Positions 10,756 to 20,684 of a stretch of 64,000 nt of DNA are shown piece by piece. Position numbers and translations under genes: made by a program. Below the pieces are notes generated by a model, which did not search any database, was not told the origin of the DNA, and saw only the letters and a program-made list of their open reading frames with translations. Location: assembly GCA_958450325.1 (NCBI GenBank), contig OY288259.1, forward strand, positions 29,816,734 through 29,880,733, given 5' to 3'. Numbering within the stretch: the stretch's first letter is position 1; each line of letters opens with the position of its first letter. The DNA comes from Agrostemma githago (Eukaryota; Streptophyta; Magnoliopsida; Caryophyllales; Caryophyllaceae).

Positions 10756-11495
10756 ATCTCCACCTTGACTTGAATTGTCCAACACGAACCAAGCTCCAAA
10801 ATGATGCAACCAAATCAGCTTCCAATTGTCGATTCTCAAGTCACCACCTGTCCCAGTAGTCTCCACACTGACTTGAACTCAACAAACAAAACGGATAAAT
10901 GAACCAAGTGTGCCAACGTGACCAAAATGAACCAAGTACCAAATGTAGCAAGCTGAAACTACCAACGTACTAAGCACCCAACATATCATCATACCAACAT
11001 GGCCAAACGTAGCGAGATCACTACCAAACGCCAAAAACAAATGTATGAGATATATACCAACGTCACAAATGATGGAATGGTGTTCCGAAACAAATGCACA
11101 CAAGACTCCAAAGCAAATTCTCCTTCAAAATAAAATATGGCCAAATGTACCGTCGTACCAAATTGCCCAAAAGGACACAACGCCATAAACAAAACAACGT
11201 CTCACTTGAGTCAACAACGGTGTCATGACACCACAAATTTTGCCCACACCAAGGCACAACAACTCAAGTCGAAACAATCAATACCCACGTTCTAAGCGAG
11301 CCCAAATCACCTCCATCATCAGGTGCAAATATTAGACTAACAAGTCCAACCCAACAGCTCCAAAGAACACAAAATAATGAACTCCCGTCGAAGTTCCAAA
11401 TGACCCCGCCCGAGGTCCCAACGGCTCTCTTTCAAGAGCTCAAAACAGTTCCACATGGAGCCCCAAATCGCCCACCATGCGGGGCGCAAACTGCC
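10756..11495 (-). other. Non-coding 3' part of copia B
   Basis: No ORF of substance is seen. The segment lies between the gag stop and the polypurine tract, where pol would normally be. It contains repeated ACCAA(C/G)GT-like words but no recognised domain. Confidence 0.5.
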
Positions 11496-12919
11496 TCATT
11501 GAGGCGCAGAAACAACGGTCAATATCTTATCTTGAGAATCTTGTAGTTCGACCCGTACAGACGAAAACTCCACCTTAACGTCAACACTATCATCCTCACA
11601 CAAGCCTACCAACCCCAAATTATCCAGATGATCATCAAATGAACCAAACTGGATGTGCCTGGACGTATCGCCCAAACATCTAAATCGCGTATGCTGCTCC
11701 AACTTAGACCCAATAGAGCCAGACGAATGACTACTCGATGCACCAACGGTCAACACAGTACCACGAAGGACATAAAGTGCTCCTTCCCTGACACCTCTCC
11801 AAGTAGCCAACGAACCTCTACCCACGCACAAAGTTCCACCATCACCTTGAAAACTGTAGCCCTGATCGACTAGCATTCCAAGTGACACAAGATTTCTCTT
11901 CAACTTTGGAACATGCCTAACACCCTCTAGGAAGACAACAACACCATCATGTGTTTTAACCCGAATAGTCCCAATTCCCACAATCTCACAAGTGGACCCG
12001 TCACCCATGGTAACACTATCCCCACGTGAAGCTTCGTAAGACTCGAACCATTCCCTAACAGGACACATATGGAAAATGCACCCCGTGTCTAGAATCCAAC
12101 TATCCAAAGGACGTGGAACAACATCAACAACGAGAACTAAATCTTCCTCAGAGTCGCACTCGGCACCTTTATGTGCAACAGCAGAAACACCAGCATCCTT
12201 CAACCTAGGACACTTGTCTTTCCAATGACCAGGTTCCTTACAGTAATTGCAGACATCTTTCCGAGATTTCCTAGACTTGGTTTTACCCTTACTAGGTCTC
12301 TCCAACTTCACAACAAGCCCCATAGGACTATTGTCTACAACATTACCCGACGCTACTCGGCGCAAATCCCTAGTGTGAAGCGCTGACCTCACTTCCTCCA
12401 GGGTCAAAGTATCTTTACCAACCACAAATGACTCAACAAAAGTCTCAAACGAATTTGGTAAAGAAACTAACAAAATCAAGGCAGCATCCTCATCATCTAT
12501 CTTAACATCTATATTACGTAAATCAAGTAAAATAGAGTTAAGTCGGTCTAGATGTTCCTTCAGAGACGTACCTTCCTGCATACGAAGACCGAACAAACGC
12601 TGCTTTAGAAGCAACTTGTTGGTTAGAGTCTTTGTCATGTACAAGGACTCCAACTTCAACCACAAACCAACGACAGTTTCTTCATCGGCAACCTCAATAA
12701 TCACATCATCAGTAAACACAACAAAATTAAAGAATGCGCCTTCTCTTCCAAGGCCACCTCTGCTTCTATCTTCGCCTTATCTTGTGATTTTTCTTTTGCC
12801 TTTGACAGAACAGACCAGACGCCTTGCTGTCTCAGCAAAGCTCTCATCTTCAACTGCCACAACCCAAAACTATTACTCCCGGTGAACTTATCAACGTTTA
12901 AAACTGTTGCTCCGGACAT
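11496..12919 (-). pseudogene. Copia B gag and protease start (frameshifted)
   Basis: Translation starts at the ATG complementary to 12917-12919 (MSGATVLNVDKFTG). One single-base shift near 12705-12720 separates the first 70 residues from the rest. The protein follows the Tnt1-like gag plan: UBN2 capsid domain, one CCHC knuckle (CNYCKEPGHWKDKC), then a protease start WILDTGCIFHM with a DTG catalytic motif, then the pre-integrase region (about RHVPKLKRNLVSLGML). It stops at 11496, before the integrase core. Tork/Tnt1 affinity is inferred from these motifs. Confidence 0.8.
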
Positions 12920-12995
12920 CTTCTCGCCAAAAAATCAACAGACCCAAATAGCGCCTAACTCAGCAGAAGCAGAACCTGGAGCTCTGATACCAGTT

Positions 12996-13459
12996 TGTTG
13001 TAACGGAGGCGTCCCGTTACCAACGATTTGTTGACTACGCGAGAAGAACAAAACAACGAACAAACAATATTTAAACTGAGACACGGAATTACGTGGTTCA
13101 CCAGCAAAATCACTGGCTACGTCCACACCGACAAGGAGAACAATATTCACTATGTGGAGATAATAGTACAACTCCGAGGAACTCTCTCTAAGACAATGCT
13201 TAAGAGATTCCAATTTTGGGTTTATTACTAAGATGGAAGGGTGATCTCTATTTATACAAAAAGAATCACCTCCACTTAGTTCATCTATCGATGTGGGACA
13301 ACTTTTTCTATTTATACATAGAAAAACTACCACTTCCCACTATTCTTTAGATGTGGGACAAACCACACCCTTCACAAAATACATCATCTTATTTCAACAC
13401 CTAGTTTGACATTCAACTCGAGTCTCGAATACGACAATTGCTAGTCATTAATCCTAACA
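12996..13459 (-). repeat. 5' LTR of copia B
   Basis: 464 bases with TG...CA ends. It is adjacent on its left (plus-strand view) to the PBS at 12980-12993. Confidence 0.9.
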
Positions 13460-13814
13460 ACTCATTTGTCAGTCTCAATGAAGAAGAAAAATCTAAAGTT
13501 ACTCTTGGTGATGGAGCAAACCAAGATGTTGTAGGATAGGGGATTATAGCCGTCAAAACAAGAGATGGTTCAACCAAACACATTCATGATGTTTTATATG
13601 TTCCTGGTCTAACACAGAACTTACTAAGTGTTGGACAATTATTACAAAGAGGTTATAAGGTAACATTTGACAACAACAAATGCCTCATCTACGATAAGGG
13701 AAAAGGTCAATTAATTGCTTCCACAAAAATGAGTCGAGGAAAGATTTTCCCATTAACAATGGTTATAAGCACCAAAAAATCAAACTCCAGAACCCTCAGT
13801 TCCAAGATCAAATA
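13460..13814 (+). pseudogene. Copia A protease and pre-integrase region, second part
   Basis: Resumes after element B. It encodes VTLGDGANQDVVG then a TAG at about 13537, followed by HIHDVLYVPGLTQNLLSVGQLLQRGYKVTF, which matches the region between protease and integrase in copia polyproteins. It ends at TAA 13812-13814. No integrase zinc finger or catalytic core follows. Confidence 0.75.
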
Positions 13815-14327
13815 ACCAAAGATCTCTCTCTACGCAAAAAGAAGAAAAATGTGGTCAGGCAATTATGGTTCTCACGGCCAGAGAAGTGCCACACTATCAA
13901 GAAGCAGCTAAAAAGAAAAGAAAGAGAAAGGCAAGGCTACTTCAAAACAAGCTCAGGAAGAATGAAGTCATTAACCCAAAGAGAGTTACGAAGACCAGGT
14001 GCAAACAAAATCACCCAATCCAAACCTACAAGGATGGAGGCATGCTTGGAAGCAAATTAAGAACAATACATCACGAAAACCAGAGCGACGATAGAAAATA
14101 CTCACTTCACGTCAAAGCTAATGAGAATAAGTCATCCATCTCTCCGAGAAGTTATGGAAAACCAAAAGATCTAATTACAAATCAACAGAAGAGAAGATCA
14201 AGAGCCGGAAAATATATCTACAAAGATAGATCCAGTTGGCTCACAAGATGTTAAAGATTCCACCAAAAAGAAGATTCAAGTTCCTCCAGGACAAGCATGG
14301 CGCTACACGAAAAGTCTCAAGGAGGAG
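13815..14327 (+). other. Non-coding 3' part of copia A with polypurine tract
   Basis: Lysine-rich short ORFs appear here because the strand is A-rich, but no pol domain is recognisable. AAGGAGGAG at 14319-14327 directly precedes the 3' LTR and is the polypurine tract. Confidence 0.6.
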
Positions 14328-14713
14328 TGTTGGAATGTGAGACTTTTCTAGATAAAACTAGAATATTCTAGAAATATACGGAATATTCTAGAATGATGTG
14401 GAGTAGTCTAGATTATTCTAGTAAATACTAGAAGGTTCTAGAAGGTTTATGTATGTACTAATATGTTCTAGGAAAGGCTAGAAGAGTCTAGAAGAAATAG
14501 AACTAGACCACTCTAGAATGTTCTCTCTAGAGTGTTCTAGGAAGAGGAGGAGGAGGAGGAGCACTACAAATAGAGATCTCCCCCTTCCATTTTATGTATC
14601 CAAAAACCAACAATTCATAATAACTAATAAAACAAAATTTCCAACAAATCAAACTAACTCTTCCCTTCACCTCACTTCTCCCATTTACAATATCCATCAC
14701 CCACAAACACCAA

Positions 14714-14715
<2 letters not shown>
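14328..14715 (+). repeat. 3' LTR of copia A
   Basis: Copy of 8855-9239 with a few substitutions and one extra GAG triplet. The HSE-like array recurs at 14361-14393 with the degenerate unit reading ATA instead of ATC. Confidence 0.9.

Positions 14716-14797
<82 letters not shown>
14716..14797. repeat. TTA microsatellite, about 27 units
   Basis: An uninterrupted TTA run. On the minus strand it is a TAA tail following the 3' end of the reverse-transcriptase copy at 14821-15176, as expected for non-LTR retrotransposons that end in short repeats. Confidence 0.9.
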
Positions 14798-14798
<1 letters not shown>

Positions 14799-14820
14799 TT
14801 CTTTTTTATTTTTTTTTAAA

Positions 14821-15176
14821 AACCGAACTTTCATTAACACCAGAACAAATTACAAGAAGTTAGAGGGGTGCCGAGATACTATTTGGGCCCCCACTCCCTT
14901 AGCAATCGCAAAACTAACTCTAGTGAAAATATGAACAACGGCACGCGCTCCAGCATCCTGTGACATAGCGAATTTACGAATCCGCTGGAGCAGAGAGACA
15001 GCCTCCGTGTCGAGCTCGCCGAGAGAGGAGAAGAAGAAAGGAAGGAAATCATACCCAATCGCCGTGCAGCGTGCCTGATACTTGGCACACTTACGACGAG
15101 CAGCATCAGCAACGACCCGTCCGGGCTCAAAAGAAGTCAAGCCGGACTAGGTCAAAGGAGAGGACCCGGTCAGATC
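14821..15176 (-). pseudogene. 3' end of RLE-like reverse transcriptase, copy 1
   Basis: The minus strand encodes the last ~105 residues of the same protein as copy 2: VVADAARRKCAKYQARC, then SFSSLGELDTEAV-type block, then AIAKGVGAQIVSRHPSNFL before a stop at 14850-14852. It is 5'-truncated near 15176, where copy 2's A/T-rich tail begins. The two tandem 3' ends suggest two insertions, one at the tail of the other, or a partial duplication. Confidence 0.8.
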
Positions 15177-15254
15177 AACACAATTATTATTTTTATTATT
15201 TTTTTATAATATTTTTTTTTAAAAAACGGAACTTTTATTAAACACCAGAACAAA

Positions 15255-16449
15255 TTACAAGAAGTTAGAGGGAAGCCGGGATACTATATGGGCTCCCACT
15301 CCCTTAGCGATTGCAAAGCTAATTCTAGTGAAAATATGAAGTGCGGCACGCACTCCAGCATCTTGTCATAAAGCGAATTTCCGAATCCGCTGGAGCAGAG
15401 AAACAGCATCCGTGTCGAGCTCGCCGAGAGAGGAGAAGGAGAAAGGTAAGAAATCATACCCGATCGCCGTGCAGCGTGCCTGATACTTGGCACACTTACG
15501 ACGGACAGCATCAGCAACGACCCGTCCAGACTCAAAAGCGGTAAGGCCAGACTGAGTTAAGGGCGAGGACCCAGTCAGATCAACACAAACATCACGCCCC
15601 CTGTCCCACGAGTAGAGCAGGAGGTCGGCTGGTCGCAAGAGCTTGTCGTCGTCGTCGCAGAGGCCAATCTCCACCTCCTTGCCTGCAGAGATCCCGGTCC
15701 GGAAGCAAATATCCAATAGTGTGTCACGGACAAGGTTATGACGATGTTTAATCCCCACGGTACCAGCGCACGAAACCGCGTGATCACCAAAAATATCGTC
15801 TCTGAGGCCCCTGGAGCAAGAAGAGCAGGTTCCGGAAAGCGGAAACAGAGGGACTCCAAGGCGGTAGCTAAGCATACTGCGATATGTCCGACCGTTCATG
15901 GTTTGCCCGAGCCCAGTAATAGGGACAGCCCTCAACCAGTCAGAAGAATGGTCCCCCTGCTGAGATTTCCACAGGGCAACCTGTCAAGGAGTCAAGGAGA
16001 AAACAGATTCCGCCGCTGAAGCAACCCTCGTGAAATATATATCTGCCAATTTCTTCATAAGTTTTGGGGCAGCGATCTCAGATGGGTTACTCAATAAGTC
16101 AGAACCGGTGGCCACAACAAACCCACTCAAGGCAGACTCAAAGGCAAATCCGGGGGCAGCGATCTCGGAGGGACGAAGCAGCTTAGCTTGCAAATCGGCA
16201 GACTGGAGGCGAGAAGCAAGGAAGGCAAAGTGAAGGGCATCCGTGGCGGCAAAGACACCGAGCCCCCCAATGGAAAAGGGGAGGGTGGCCAGCCGCCACT
16301 GCCACTCCCCGAAACCGGGTCCGGACGCCGTGACAATACGCTCAAGACAAGATCGGAGCGCAGTGTCGAAAGAAAGGTGGGCCGACCCAAAAGCAAGGGG
16401 AGAGCAAGTGCGCAAAGCAAAGTATAACTTAGAAATACCTGTGCACGCC
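15255..16449 (-). pseudogene. RLE-like non-LTR reverse transcriptase, copy 2, C-terminal half
   Basis: This is the downstream half of an RT gene split by the Tat element at 16450; the frame and sequence resume exactly at 30899. It holds the segment after the RT palm (FGEWQWRLATLPFSIGGLGV), then a zinc-binding CX2CX11HX3C cluster at about 15768-15827, then RPADLLLY followed 14 residues later by VDLTG and a downstream KCAKY. That order (CCHC, R-P-x-D, D, K-x-x-K-Y) resembles the restriction-like endonuclease of R2-type non-LTR elements. Stops at about 15963-15985 and near 15369 show it is inactive. Close relatives occur in many plants as unnamed reverse transcriptases (from memory). Confidence 0.7.
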
Positions 16450-18981
16450 TGTGGACATGACGAAGGTCCACCCCGACGCGGCGAAGCGCGGGTTTGGGTA
16501 GGCGAATGAATCTCGTGGTAAGATTGTTCTCGGGTTCGAAATTTAAGTCAAAATGGAGATGCCACTGAATGTTTTGGTTATTCGGAACCATACGAGCCCA
16601 CTCTATGTCGTCATGGGCTATACACAAAGTAAGCCCACTTCGATTTCAGAGTTTATGGGGCTCGTCCCTTTAGATTGTTATACCGATACCGTTTACACCG
16701 GCTTTCGTATATAAAATGACTCTCGTGCGCCAAGGGTTTCGGACATCCGGAAACCAAAGGTTCTGAGTAAGGGGTGAGGGTACGTGTTGGGAAGCCCACT
16801 AAGGACACCCAACCCCGCCCGCACATGGCGGCCTCTACTAAGACACCGTTCGTGTTCGTGTACGCGCGCTAGTAAAACGACTAAATGATGTGCAAACAGC
16901 GTTTTCGCTAAACATGTGAATTTTGCGTTAACTACGTCATTTAATGCATCTTATTATTTGTCGAAATGATTTAGCATGCGAGATTTGTTTATAAAGCATA
17001 AAGGCAAGTAAATAAACAAAGCTCGAAAATAAATAAAAATAACGTAGAAATTACACGGGCGGAAATACAACCCGGAATTCACAATACATCATTACGTAAA
17101 AAAAAATAAATGAAGTAATAACGACACAAAATAATGATAAAAACGGACCCGTATGTAAACTAAACCGCGAAATATGTAGATGGACTAACCCCGATTAAAT
17201 ACATTATGTCGTGTACTAAACGAAGGACGGAAATATGAGACTGTGGCATATTGCTAGCCCGATCTCATATCCCGTAGTCTTGTCCCGACTTATCACATCA
17301 AAAGGTGGTCAAAGTCGTTCTACGTGTCGTGATGTGCATGGTTTTGAAAATAGGATAGTCACGTGATAGTCTTTGCACGTGATGACTAAAGTCGATAAAA
17401 AGGTCGGGGCTTGAATTGTGGGTCAAACCCCTCGGTTTTATGGGTTACAGGACCCACTCGACCGAGTTGTGGTGTGACTCGGTCGAGTGCACCTTTAACG
17501 TGGCTACTGACCACTTTTTTGGGTGCTACTCGATCGAGTAGCATATGTACTCGGTCGAGTAGACCCTGTACGAGGGATAACTCGCTTCGTTTTATGATTT
17601 AAAATCGATGAACGGCCAAACCAAATACAAATATCGCACAATTTGTATTTAATTTGGCTTCCGGTACTATAGTCGTGTATGAACGATTATAATACCGTCA
17701 CCGGAATTTTAAGAAAACGTTTACGTTAGATTAGAAAACTTTGAATTAGTGACGAAATGCATCCCTCTACGTCAAGACATCGGAACTAACCCTTTCGGGT
17801 TACGTGATGTCGGTTTTCGTGTCAACGGGTTTCGTACCAATTGTAGAAATGGAATTAAATTCGTTCAACTACGACCGATCACGGTCACGTCACGCCCTTG
17901 AGTACATTGGGGCGGGGCTCCTCGAAAGGGCTCCACCTCCGTCGTTGCTCGTAAAGGGATTAGACGGACCTTAGGTGATCATCGTAGTCCAACGCTTTCA
18001 AAACCGATTTTTTAGTATTAATATATATATATATACACGGTACAATAACGATATTAGTAATAAAAGATGATGCAAAAATGAAAATGCAAAAAAAGTATAA
18101 AAAACGTTAGTGTTAGTGTTACTACGATTACGATTACTATACAAAAATACGATAGAATAAATGACAAAGAAACGAGATAGAAGGGATCGAAATGGGGTTT
18201 GGGACACCCTCAACATACATGCTAGATATAGGCCTCGGAAATGGACTCGTGAATAGCGACGGGACGCCGGAGTATCGAGGATGTACGCGAGTTGTGGTGT
18301 GTGTGTGTTGCGTCGGTTTATCGAGGGACGGAGGCTCGGTTTTTTATGTTTTTGCTTAGGGTTGGAGTATAGAGTGTATAGGGTGTTTAGGGTGAAAAAT
18401 GTAGGGTAAAAATAGGTGTAAAAAAACTGTGTAAATGAATGGGGGTGAAGCGGTATTTATAGACTTCATCCCTCGACATAGGGGCACTCGATCGAGTGGC
18501 CCTAGTGCACTCGATCGAGTGCCTTCGCAAATGGGCAAACCCCGGGTTCAAAAGGCTCCACTCGACCGAGTGGGGTCAATCCACTCGATCGAGTGGGTCA
18601 AACGGGTGAGACAAATAAGGGAAGAATTGATCTTGTTGTTGTGATTGACTTTTTTGAATTTGATTTTGTGCGCCAACTGAACTTGGCTGTTTTATGAGAC
18701 GGTTTCGTCTTTGACCGAGTTTTGACCCGGTCGCCAAAAGACGGGATTTATCTTTGGTGTCATTTTTGGCCCAAATTAGTCTCTTTTTGCTCGGAACGAC
18801 CAACTGGGCCTGAATTTGAGGTCTGTTTTGTGAGATTTTTACTCCGCTAAAAGTCCATGTCGGATATTATTGATTTCGAGTCCAAGTCCGAGTATACCCA
18901 GTCACGTTTGCGTCCGATCATCATCGGGTGTTTTTCGGAGACTACCATAGACACGTGGCAGTCAAAATGCGGGTGTCTACA
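16450..18981 (-). repeat. 3' LTR of Tat element 2
   Basis: 2532 bases. It ends GTGTCTACA at 18981 beside a polypurine tract (complement GAGCCCCCACTC, 18982-18993). Dyads lie at about 18484-18600 with the TATA box (complement TATTTATA, about 18453-18460) just downstream in the element's sense. A second dyad cluster is at 17456-17563. Confidence 0.92.
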
Positions 18982-19443
18982 GAGCCCCCACTCTGACTGA
19001 GGCTTGGACAAGGCGAAAGTCAGAGTAGCTACCAAGCCCGTTAAGACCTGGTAGACTTCTGGTCGGGTCACTTATAGTCCAGTGGACTCGCGTGAAGGGC
19101 TCGCCAGCCATAAGCAGAGGGTCATACCTGTCCTGATGATGATAGCTTCGCGGGGAGTCAGACTTGTAGCATAAGTCCTGGGCGCGCCTATATGTGGGCC
19201 CATCCAATACCATTTCGGGAAAAATTCCGTCTCGGGCGTCCCGCTGGGGAAGTATGTGAGCTGTATGAGCTTGCCTTTGAAGCCTTGAGTCGTACTTGAG
19301 CTGATGATGATGCTCCGTGGGGAGTAAAGCCTGCCTTTTTTTTTTGGGAGTAGGTGTACCCGTATGCCGACACATCGCACCTTGGATGTAGCATACCGGG
19401 GAAAAGATGACTCTGTTGGGGAATTTAATAATTTCGCGGAGAC
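18982..19443 (-). other. 3' untranslated region next to the polypurine tract (Tat 2)
   Basis: Non-coding. It matches the equivalent stretches of Tat element 1 (about 4080-4290) and Tat element 3 (36937-37150). It contains a T-run at 19338-19347 and partial repeats of a TAGCATAAGTCCTGGGCG-like word also seen in element 3. Confidence 0.6.
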
Positions 19444-20268
19444 TTGCTTCTGAAGTCTGGAGTGTTGGTGTTTCATCGAGCTTACTGGGACGAGGAGTTG
19501 GTGTTTCATGGGGGTCCCTTGATCAGGTGGACCGTTGCTTGGTGGTTTCTTTCGAAGTTGGCTGGACTGGCCAAGAGGGACCAAGCTCGCTACCTGGTGA
19601 TCTTGTCCCTTGACTGGACAGTTCACATTTATCCGGATCGTCTCCTAAGACAGTTCGGTTCGTCTCAGCGCATCCCTGAGACTGAAGCCATTATCAGCGT
19701 CTCGCTCCAATTGACGGACGCTATGTGCGACACCTGGTTGCAGAGATGGTTCACTCGTCCTACATGGACTATACCCAGCCCTTGCCAATCCGCTTGGGTG
19801 TCACGGGCTTATCAGAAATGGACTTCTGAGGAGTCCGAGGAAGCTCGAAAGGCCCTGAAGCTTGAGGAGGCCTTTGAATTGGTTCATCGCGAGTCGGCGA
19901 AGGACAACAGGGACTTTTTCATCGGGGAATATATTCCTGAGGCTACAGTCCGGGGAGAATCGGGTCTTAAGTCACAAACTAAGACTCGATCTAAGGAAGT
20001 CGGTTCTAGCAGCACTCAAGGGCAGACCGACTTGGAACGACGACTTGGGCCGAGGTTGGCGATCCGGGACCGACTTGGTCCGCGTGACCGGCTCCCTGAG
20101 CCCGTGAGGGCTCGACTTGGGCCTATTGATGTGACAGAAGAGTCGGGCTCAAACAATCGAGCCCGAGCTAGAGAAGTTCCCGTGGTGATTCGGGAACGCT
20201 CCCCTCCGCGTCGTCGCCAGTGGACGGCTAAGGAGGCCAAGGACAAGGGGAAGGGCAAGATGCCCTGA
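19444..20268 (+). pseudogene. Antisense extra ORF of Tat element 2 (5'-truncated)
   Basis: The open frame lies between pol and the 3' LTR but on the opposite strand, like 3056-3697 in element 1. There is no ATG: the frame opens after a TAA at about 19429 and its first codon is TTG, so the N-terminal plant-mobile-domain-like part is missing or out of frame. The rest (LLRQFGSSQRIPET, then an Arg/Pro/Glu-rich basic tail ending KDKGKGKMP) resembles the C-terminal part of such ORFs, with a possible nuclear-localisation tail. Its role is not known; possible protein for host-factor interaction is speculation. Confidence 0.55.
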
Positions 20269-20684
20269 ATGCCGAGTCCTTTAGCTTTATTATTATTTAA
20301 GTATTATTATTATTTGTTGTGTGCTCTTTTTTTTGTATTTATTATTATTATATTTTTTTTTTTGAATTCTTGCACTTTTGTAATTTTCCGAGTTTGTCGG
20401 GATTTTTTTTTTGAAATAATAATAAAAGAAAAAGTTTATTATTAAACCGCTCCTGTCTTTTCTTGATTGCATTGGTTGTACCCTTTTGAGGGGTTGCCTA
20501 CGTATCCGCGATTAGCAGAATCAAACCAAACGTAGTTCAGGCATAGGAAATTTGCAATCTCGAATTACACCAAGACTATTGGTTCAAGATGTTTTTGACA
20601 GTAGAATAAATAATTCTAGCTAATTGACTTGCTTTTTGTAAAAAAATGATTTTGATAAAATTTGCTAATGACATTGAGAAATGG
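20269..20684 (-). other. Non-coding spacer between pol and antisense ORF (Tat 2)
   Basis: A/T-rich tail of the antisense ORF transcript side (20280-20440), then the conserved two-helix motif at 20494-20543, then about 140 bases to the pol stop. No ORF. Confidence 0.6.
20494..20543 (-). ncRNA. Conserved two-helix RNA motif downstream of pol (Tat 2)
   Basis: In element sense the RNA contains an outer helix CTACGT/ACGTAG and an inner hairpin TCTGC-TAATC-GCGGA, the latter including one G-U wobble. Tat element 3 has the same layout at 38082-38132 with a different inner stem (TTCAC/GTGAA), which is a compensatory pattern. I see no name for it; role could be RNA export, packaging or processing. Confidence 0.55.

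Larger units (their letters stand above)
10292..13459 (-). mobile_element. Copia element B, gag-only, nested in element A
   Basis: Two nearly identical 464-base LTRs (10292-10755 and 12996-13459) face the minus strand. The initiator-Met-type PBS is at 12980-12993 (reverse complement of TGGTATCAGAGCTC), and a polypurine tract lies at about 10756-10770. The target duplication ACTCA is present at 10287-10291 and 13460-13464. The internal 2240 bases hold a gag plus the start of pol (protease motif and pre-integrase region) but no integrase core, reverse transcriptase or RNase H. Only about three to five LTR differences are visible, so it inserted later than element A. Confidence 0.9.
8855..14715 (+). 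mobile_element. Copia element A, non-autonomous, with HSE-like LTRs
   Basis: Two direct LTRs (8855-9239 and 14328-14715) enclose an internal region with an initiator-Met-type PBS (9242-9253), gag, part of a protease and a polypurine tract (14319-14327). The flanking five bases are TTATT on both sides (8850-8854, 14716-14720), though the site is a TTA microsatellite. Integrase, reverse transcriptase and RNase H are absent, so it would depend on another element. Element B (10292-13459) is inserted in its protease codons. The LTRs differ at roughly ten positions by eye, so this is not a very recent insertion. Confidence 0.85.

Noticed and set aside
16127..16627. A 166-residue minus-strand ORF
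   Set aside because: It crosses the Tat LTR boundary at 16450 and runs out of frame through the RT pseudogene; it is an accidental fusion.
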